Below are positions 57,734 to 64,000 of a stretch of 64,000 nt of DNA, one piece after another. Below the pieces are notes generated by a model. It saw nothing but the letters and a program-made list of their open reading frames with translations. It was not told the DNA's origin and did no database searches. Position 1 is the first letter of the stretch. Each line of letters opens with the position of its first letter. Source of the stretch: Ophiocordyceps camponoti-saundersi (nom. inval.) (taxonomy: Eukaryota > Ascomycota > Sordariomycetes > Hypocreales > Ophiocordycipitaceae); NCBI GenBank assembly GCA_003339415.1, contig PDHQ01000060.1:62001-126000 (forward strand), in the 5' to 3' direction. Both the position numbers and the translations under genes were made by a program.

Positions 57734-58075
57734 TCCCGCCAGATTCCGCTTCAAGCTACACTACCTAGCTAGTGAAATATGAGGCATAATTATCATTGCT
57801 CATCTGTTCATCACCAGTAGTTCTTCCCCTGACTCTCCCCAGATTCCGATCTTAAGCTGCACTGGCTAGTGAAACGCGAGGCGTAATGATAATTGCTTAT
57901 CTATTTATGACATGTTAGCATTTCGGTAGAACTCGAGCTAGGTTGAGAAGAGGAGTCACTTTCTAGTAATTCAACAGATTTCCGAATCAAGCTGGACCGG
58001 CTGGTGAAACGTAAGGCGTAGTTATGAATTGCTTATCTGTTCTTCATGACATGTTGGGATTCCCGAAGCTATTCC
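57734..58075. repeat. diverged tandem repeats of about 110-120 bp, three units
   Basis: Units share AGATTCCG..TCAAGCT, CTAGTGAAA.G.GAGGC.TAAT and GCTTATCTGTTC-like blocks. Start points are near 57740, 57841 and 57968. Confidence 0.6.
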
Positions 58076-58133
58076 CACACTTAACCCCGACGATCGTGAA
58101 TTATCGTGTGAGAGAGGAATGTGCATGATGTTG

Positions 58134-58472
58134 TGCTTCGCCTTGACTAGTTTCCGACGGGCCGGACATGCGGTAACCTGTTTCGGCTATCTTCGGCAGC
58201 CTTGATAGCTTCGCCTTGACTAGGTAGTTGCCGACGGGCCAGACATGCGGTAACCTGTTTCGGCTATCTTCGGCGCCCTTGATAGCTTCGCCTTGACTAC
58301 CTACCTACCTAGGTAGTTGCCGACGGGCCGGACATGCGGTAACCTGTTTCGGCTATCTTCGGCGCCCTTGATAGCTTCGCCTTGACTACCTACCTACCTA
58401 GGTAGTTGCCGACGGGCCGGACATGCGGTAACCTGTTTCGGCTATCTTCGGCACCCTTGACAGCTTCGCCGG
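58134..58472. repeat. four tandem repeats of 73-97 bp with growing TAGG spacer
   Basis: Each unit carries GACGGGCC.GACATGCGG, TAACCTGTTTCGGCTATCTT and CGGC..CCTTGA. The spacer after GCCTTGACTA lengthens from none to GTAG and then to two identical CCTACCTACCTAGGTAG forms, so the last units expanded by tetranucleotide slippage. Confidence 0.9.
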
Positions 58473-59093
58473 CTCCATCCCTAGACGGCAATTGCACTGA
58501 CAAGTTATAAGTTGGGCTTTATTTAATCATGTCATGAGCGCCTTTAGACCAAGGCTGATGAGTCCCACTAGCCTTACTTGATCTCCTAGCCTTCTGATCC
58601 TCCAGAAGGATCTTCCAGAAGGATCTTCCAGAAGGATCCTCTTTGCTGTATACATAGCCAGTACCTCGACAGTTCACCAACAGTTGATAGGCATCAAGTT
58701 TCTGCATTCGATCCCTTGCTCGGTGCCTTTGCAAGTTGCGCGGTAGAGATTGCGAGTTGACTTCCCCGCTAGTAGACAACTTTTTCCGCTAGGTGGATGA
58801 CTTCAGGTACCCGCGTCTCATCCGTCATGACATCGGTTCCCTCTCTTCTACAGACGAGGCATTCTGCAATGCGGGAAGACGCCTCGCTCTAACGCTGCCG
58901 TCTGTAACTCTAGCGTGGGCCGGCTCGGCTTCCCTTACAGAGCTCTCTTTGATAGACCAAGTCAGGCTCACTGGCGAGAAGTTTACGACTCAGGTTGCAA
59001 GTCAAAGATTTGCTGATAAATGAGAAACTCCAATGTGCTCTTTGTACATGCCATCCTTTTGAAATGGTTTCAAAACCTCTTTCACTCGTTACA

Positions 59094-60314
59094 ATGCATA
59101 GCTTTAAGCACGTCCTTCTCTTGTGCCTGGCCTCCGTCTTGGCTGTCTCGGAACAGCATGCTGAACGGCAAATCAGTAAGCCGGGGGTAAGTAGGGAGCT
59201 CTTGATTATTGGATTTCGAAGCCGTTGACCATTTTTTTCCCCCTCTCGGCAGAAACTCAACGCACGAGATCTAGGTCCCCAGGGAACGAGAAACTCGTGG
59301 AACCTTCGCTCTATTAGACCACAAAAGCCACTGGTCCCGGTTACGGGAGCCATCGCGGGAAAGGGTACGTGGGCATACGTCGTCGACAGCGGCGTGAACG
59401 TGCATCATAGTGAATTCAACGGCCGGGCCTCACACGGAAAGTGCTTCATCGAATGCGGAGACTCTCTTTTCAAAAAGTCCGAACAGTGGAAGGACGACCT
59501 GGGTCATGGCACGATGGTGGCCGGCGTTATCGCCGGTGAGGTCGGCGGCGTGGCTCCCGAGGCGAATATCATCGACGTCAAGATTATGGGTAAATGCAGG
59601 CGAACGAAGACAAGCAAGATAATGAAAGCCTTGGAATGGATCCAAGAAGATATAGCAAGGAACCCAGAAAGATTGCACAAGTCGGTCATCAACATGTCAA
59701 TTGGTATAGCAACGCCTCTTCCTACCTACCTACCTACCTATAGATGGGGAGCCAGTCTCTTGCTAATATAGGTGCTATTAGGCAGAGAATGCCCGGAAGG
59801 CAAGAAGTTCTCTGAATGCAAGAATTTCGGCATACACGCGGGCCTGGAAAAGGTTGTCAAGGCCACGACTGACAAGGGCATTCCCATAGTAGTTGCTGCC
59901 GGAAACGCGGGACTGCTTGCCGAGTGGGACACACCAAAAGGTCTCCCGAGCGTGATAGCGGTCGGAGCGGTGAACAGTACATTCCACGAGGAACCAAAGT
60001 ACAATTTCGGTCCTGCTGTCGACCTTCTCGCCCCTGGCATCAACATCCTTGTCGCGGATCCGAAACGCAAGCGCGGCGGAGTCTTAGAGTCGGGCACCTC
60101 CCTCGCGGCGCCTCATGCTACCGGCATCGCTCTATCTATCCTTGCCCGCTCGCGTTCTCTGTCGGTGATGGAACTCAAAGCAAAGATGATCAAGATGGCG
60201 ACGGGCAGAACCGTCTATCCTTGTCTTCGAAGCGCTTACAAAGGCAGAGAATACATCGACCGTAGTGAAATGCTTACTCCTGCTAGAAGACTTTTCGACG
60301 ATCTTTCAACATAG
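59094..60314 (+). CDS. subtilisin-like serine protease (S8) without I9 propeptide
   Basis: Exons 59094-59186, 59253-59703 and 59782-60314 encode 358 residues. Signal peptide about 1-17 (MHSFKHVLLLCLASVLAVS). The S8 triad is complete: D76 in VVDSGVNVHH, H116 in GHGTMVAGVIAG, S288 in SGTSLAAPHATG, with the oxyanion N223 in VVAAGNAG. Between the signal and the catalytic core there are only about 40 residues, where proteinase-K-type relatives carry an I9 propeptide of about 80-100. It is therefore either activated with a short pro-segment or depends on a propeptide in trans, for which the I9 protein at 56336 is the obvious candidate. The 5' side was checked to 58520 without finding an upstream I9 exon. 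Likely a secreted endopeptidase. Confidence 0.9.
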
Positions 60315-60618
60315 GATAGTAACTGATAGTCTTTAAAAGCCGTGTGTTGCCTTGATAGAGTTGATCATAGGAAAGGGAGGAATCCGAAGTCGAGGCGTAT
60401 TGTGAATGTATTGCCTATAAGATACATGTAGAGAAGACGGAAGAGACAGACAGACAGACAGAAAGAGAAAGAGAAATAACTCAATGTAAAGGAGTGTTGA
60501 GTTGTCATTTTTTGTTTTCAAGAGTCAAGTATCTAGGTAGGTAGGTAGTGGGTAAGGAGCAAGCATAATGATACATCTATGTACCACAGCTCTTCGTCTA
60601 CACCGATAGCGAGCGACT
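60315..60618. other. spacer between convergent genes, no gene seen
   Basis: GACA and AGAA microsatellite tracts (60445-60478) and TAGG repeats near 60535. Confidence 0.45.
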
Positions 60619-60951
60619 TCAAAGTTTGTTTTCGCATGTAAAGTCCTTCTTATCCTTTCCTTTGTTAGAACAAGTGACCTTGGTTCCGGAAATAGTACAC
60701 GTGTCGCCTGCTTTCTGTTTCTTGCAGAAACTCTCACATGCGGCACTGGATCTGAAGAGTTCAAGGCAGTTGGGTTGTCCGCTTTTCGTCGCTCCTTTCT
60801 TGTCTTGCAGCTGCTGTGTAGGCTGAGTATTTCCTTTCCTCTTGAAAAGGTCGCCTGCTGTCACGTCTGGTGAAGCATTGTTGGCCGTGTTGGGCAAGGC
60901 TAGTGCGGAACTTCCGGCCAGAGTGACGAGGACGGCAGCTGCGAGCTTCAT
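60619..60951 (-). CDS. small secreted Cys-rich protein
   Basis: Intronless, 110 residues. Signal peptide about 1-19 (MKLAAAVLVTLAGSSALA), then a short acidic/Asn segment ending in a dibasic KR/KGN site that could be cut by Kex2. The mature part holds six Cys (spacings 9, 3, 8, 9, 11) and many Lys. Such proteins are often effectors, defensin-like antimicrobials or protease inhibitors, but no known motif matches. A TATATATA lies about 180 bases upstream on the minus strand. Confidence 0.75.
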   Translation of the reverse strand: MKLAAAVLVTLAGSSALALPNTANNASPDVTAGDLFKRKGNTQPTQQLQDKKGATKSGQPNCLELFRSSAACESFCKKQKAGDTCTISGTKVTCSNKGKDKKDFTCENKL

Positions 60952-62486
60952 CTTGTATGATAGAGGTACTAAAGAGTCGAGTTGATGGGATATAAGTGAA
61001 GTTGAAGAATGTAGCTTGTTGACGTATGTAGGTTAGGTAATTGACAGGGTTTCCAAGTCTGAGAAGAGGTGAATGGATGTGAAAGAACTGGTTCTTGTGG
61101 TGATGAAGAATCCAGTGCGATGCCCTACTCTATATATACTTCTGAGACGACACCTTTACTCTCCCGTCTTGAAGCAGACCAAATATGGTGAGCATCATAT
61201 TCCATCAATGAGTGATGTCATGGCCCCCATTTGTGGAAGTCGTGAGCCTGAATCATGATGCTACCCCCGAGGCTGATTTGACGTCGTGAAGGCTAATAAC
61301 AGGGTCTGGCATACGAGTCATTCAATAGAAGGGTTAGTCTCTTGTATGCTTGCTGTTCAGACGGGGGGAACTTGTTTCTTCTACCTGATGCTATACATCG
61401 GGAGGAGATTTAAGCTTACTTTTAAAGACAACACATAGTATGGCACTTACATAGGTATACTGCCCTACCACTTTATACTCTGCACATACCTACATACATA
61501 TATCTTACCTACATGCCATCCTATCCGTACGTGTAGATAGCATAGGCAGTATACATACGTCTAAACGCAGATCAACATACACACACGTAATTAGTCAAGA
61601 CACGGAAAGTCCATGAGTAACGCTCCGAAGCTCTCAAACAAAGGCATCCAACCACCGATCTCCAGCAGAGGACAGCTCCCCAGACGATCGAAACCAAAAA
61701 AGCAGCAATAACAAAAAAGAAGTTTCCAGCAACTCGGCCCCGAATCTGAACGGTCCGTTTCAGAAATCAATGCCGCTTCGGCGAAACGTGGACCCAACTA
61801 AGCCGTTCCTCGAATCGGAAGCGTAACCGGGATATCCTCTGCGGGACTCGAAGATCTACACTAGAGCAAAGCCTCCTCCTGCAACTCATTACAACGAAAT
61901 ACGCTATTTCATCCGATCTCACTCGTCGCAAACAACCTTCATCCGATCTCACCCATGACGAAGGCGTATATCCGAACTAAATAACTTGATGAAAAGGGGG
62001 CCGTTTTTCCCCGCCAAGATAGATTCTCCATGATTCTCTGATGGCGGGGTTAGCGCGACTCCATCATCGTGGCTTTTCCCCCTTGGGACCGCTCTCTTGT
62101 CGTCACCGTCGAGGTGATGAAACGAACAGTGATGTCATCGAAAAGGGACCAAAAAAGGGAGAGGCTCGGGAGTTGATATGCCTTGCCATTTTGGTGACCA
62201 TCTCAGACAATCTTTCATCTTCAGGGGGGCGGATGGGATGTGGTGTTGTTGCTCAGTAGTAAATGCTGTTTCCTCTATATACGCCTGTTGGAGACGAGCT
62301 GTTATATTCGGCCATACCTGCTAGAAAACACGGGATCCCGTCAAGCTTATCTATAGTGGCATAACGTTAAAGCCTAAACGTTAAAATAGAATCGGACAAT
62401 CGAAGACGTTCCACGGTCTTGCGGGAACGGGAAAGAGATTTTTTCAACACGACTAGACATACCGTCAGCGATATCTTCTAAGAAGA
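60952..62486. other. gene-free region
   Basis: No supported gene apart from the small promoter element. TACATA-type microsatellite at 61480-61570. Confidence 0.5.
61131..61138 (-). promoter_or_regulatory. TATA-like box upstream of the Cys-rich gene
   Basis: TATATATA on the minus strand, 180 bases upstream of the ATG at 60951. Confidence 0.3.
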
Positions 62487-62852
62487 ATGACAGGAAGAAT
62501 AACGGCACACTTACTCGACGGGAATGATATGGCCTCTATGCAGTGCGTGTGGACCCACAAGCTGCAGTCGCTCTTCGACCTCACCGTCAAATCCGGCGAC
62601 GACACCATGGCCCGCCTGCTGGTGCGCCGGGGCTGCTTCCGTATCCGCCAGCCAGACGCCTCGCCGGCCTCGGCCCCGGCCCCGCCCCCGGAGTGGGGGG
62701 ACGACAGCCTGGTCATGCGGGCCTTGACCGAGTGCAAGCTATCTAGCTGGTTGTCCGCATTGTGCCTCTTTATCTTGTCTCGGGTTAGTCCACCTTTAGA
62801 GAACAACACATACATGATTCACTTTTCCATATGCTTTCAGAGACCTGGTTAA
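62487..62852 (+). pseudogene. possible ankyrin-repeat fragment
   Basis: A GC-rich island (about 62540-62750) inside an otherwise AT-rich end of the window translates as WTHKLQSLFDLTVKSGDDTM, ARLLVRRGCF and a Pro/Ala-rich insert. The VKSGDDTMARLLVRRG stretch resembles one ankyrin repeat. Surrounding sequence gives no extension, so it is either a relic or one exon of a gene I cannot assemble. Low certainty. Confidence 0.3.
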
Positions 62853-63148
62853 CACGGCGTTCGTAGAGGCAGCACGTATTATACATAAACAGGTAGCCGC
62901 GGTGAGGCAACATAGGTGTAGGTAGCTTACCACCATTTGCACTTAAACCCGCCCTGAGCAAAAGCGACGCCTTCTACCTAACTATTCCCTTCACTTACCT
63001 CGTAGACTCCCCTGCCGCCCAAGATATTTCGAACTCAGTCTCTCTCCCTCAAGGGGGCTCAGGTTTCAACAGAGAAGAGAATATTCTCTACCTAGAGCAA
63101 CTGAGATTCATCACAGTTCGTATCAAGCCGACAATTCGATGTCCCCAG

Positions 63149-63187
63149 TCCCAAAGTCCGTCCCCAGTCCCAAAGTCCGTCCCCAGT
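63149..63187. repeat. 19-bp tandem duplication
   Basis: CAGTCCCAAAGTCCGTCCC twice in a row, followed by a third partial CAGT. Confidence 0.85.
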
Positions 63188-63197
63188 GATGACCAAA

Positions 63198-63417
63198 CCG
63201 ACATTCTTAGACTCGTTTAGAGTCCGGTGATAATATCATCAGGATCAAAATTGTCTGAGGGGAGCTCAATGTTTGTTACTCCGGGGGGAGCCCATCATTT
63301 TATATCGCCGACATTCTTAGACTCATTTAGAGTCCTGTCATAATATCACAAAGTAGGAAATTGTCTGAGGGGACCTCAATTTTTGTTACTCCGGGGGGAG
63401 CCCATCATTTTATACCG
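63198..63417. repeat. 110-bp tandem duplication
   Basis: CCGACATTCTTAGACTC... (63198-63307) is repeated at 63308-63417 with a few substitutions; both copies include TTAGAGTCC, AATTGTCTGAGGGGA and CCGGGGGGAGCCCATCATTT. Confidence 0.9.
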
Positions 63418-63843
63418 CAGAACTCGCAGAAAAAGCTTTCGCTCTATTGCCCTTTTTATCGTAAGCTTCTCACCAACATGCGTATGCGCATACGTACGCG
63501 CATACGTACGCCTGCGCCGCGTCAGTCTCTGCGACTCTCTGAGGGTGGACGCCGATGTACCTATGAAGGGATGGGCAACGCTGATGAAGGTGATGATATA
63601 TGTGTGATGTGTCTGACTAGGTCTGTGAGGCTAGGCCAGGCCCTAGAAGAAGGGCCGGCAGCGCTGACTAACTAAGGTAGGCTAGCTATAGGGTAGGCTA
63701 CTTAATAGTACCTCCAGGTCACGGTACCTATGTAACTAGGTACCTTCTTCCCCAAATACCTGTCTAGTGGTCATGGACTTCCTTCATTTTCAACATCTTA
63801 AAGGACGAAGTCTGGTGTTCAAAATTCCGGATGAGACTCTTAA

Positions 63844-63883
63844 ACGCATCATCTTCCACGCTTTCGGGTGGAAGATGAAGCGT
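63844..63883. repeat. hairpin with 16-nt arms
   Basis: ACGCATCATCTTCCAC (63844-63859) pairs with GTGGAAGATGAAGCGT (63868-63883) with one mismatch around an 8-nt loop GCTTTCGG. Confidence 0.85.
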
Positions 63884-64000
63884 TGGAAATATACGGGCAT
63901 GTCTCTCTTGGCATGACGCAGTTTTTGGTGTGTGCTACCCCCCTGCCAGTAGCTCAAAGGGCTGAGATGGGCGGGTACATAAGTTCTGGATAAGATGTGG

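Larger units (their letters stand above)
57557..59093. other. repeat-rich spacer before the subtilase gene
   Basis: Contains two repeat families (listed separately). The minus-strand frame at 58519-58779 includes a 13-bp triplication (CCAGAAGGATCTT) at 58609-58646 and has no recognisable domain. Confidence 0.5.
62853..64000. other. repeat-containing end of the window, no gene seen
   Basis: Holds a 19-bp duplication, a 110-bp tandem duplication and a 16-nt stem hairpin, listed separately. Confidence 0.5.

Noticed and set aside
58519..58779. 86-codon minus-strand frame
   Set aside because: Includes a 13-bp triplication, no recognisable domain, no promoter or intron signals.
63945..64000. TAGCTCAAAGGGCTGAG resembling a tRNA D arm
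   Set aside because: No T arm or acceptor pairing can be found before the window ends.

Overview
This is a stretch of nuclear chromosome from a filamentous ascomycete, most likely a Sordariomycete close to Hypocreales. Signs are short spliceosomal introns (about 50-190 nt), fungus-specific families (Zn2Cys6 factor, HeLo domain, STAND N-terminus, INSIG, Mak11, Ark/Prk kinase), abundant CT/GT and TAGG microsatellites, and a 7.5 kb retrotransposon block rewritten by C-to-T mutation in the manner of RIP. I cannot name the species. Coordinates below come from splice sites chosen to keep known domains in frame.

Layout. 1-9 kb: a secreted tyrosinase (1294-2979), a poly-G/N assembly scar, a coiled-coil protein with a signal peptide and phosphotyrosine-like motifs (4842-6695), and a secreted protein made of seven 4-Cys repeats (7792-9165) followed by a minisatellite. 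10.8-13.8 kb: a STAND-type N-terminal domain joined to TPR-like helices. 15.6-26 kb is a housekeeping block on the minus strand: LON-RING protein, INSIG, Mak11 and an Ark1/Prk1-type kinase. 26.8-28.7 kb: two diverged copies of a single-span microprotein gene. 29.94-37.49 kb: a Ty1/copia element with three LTRs. 39.6-53.5 kb: Zn2Cys6 regulator, HeLo-pseudokinase, cytochrome b561-like protein, GPI13/PIG-O and an HTD2-like dehydratase. 54-61 kb: four adjacent genes for secreted proteins (MACPF-like protein, I9-domain protein, subtilase, Cys-rich small protein). 61-64 kb is mostly repeats and gene remnants.

Themes. Two loci (10.8 kb and 43.7 kb) encode N-terminal domains known from fungal non-self recognition and regulated cell death; the second pairs a HeLo domain with a kinase lacking the catalytic Asp, the layout of animal MLKL. 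The 54-61 kb group looks like a secretome island. In it a subtilase with a full catalytic triad has no I9 propeptide, while a separate secreted protein 1.5 kb upstream ends in an I9 domain, which suggests a propeptide or inhibitor acting in trans. The retroelement carries, in its 3' non-coding part, a long hairpin and an antisense class II tRNA-like sequence, present in both copies. These, the strictly alternating 28-Cys protein and the microprotein pair are the best candidates for something undescribed.
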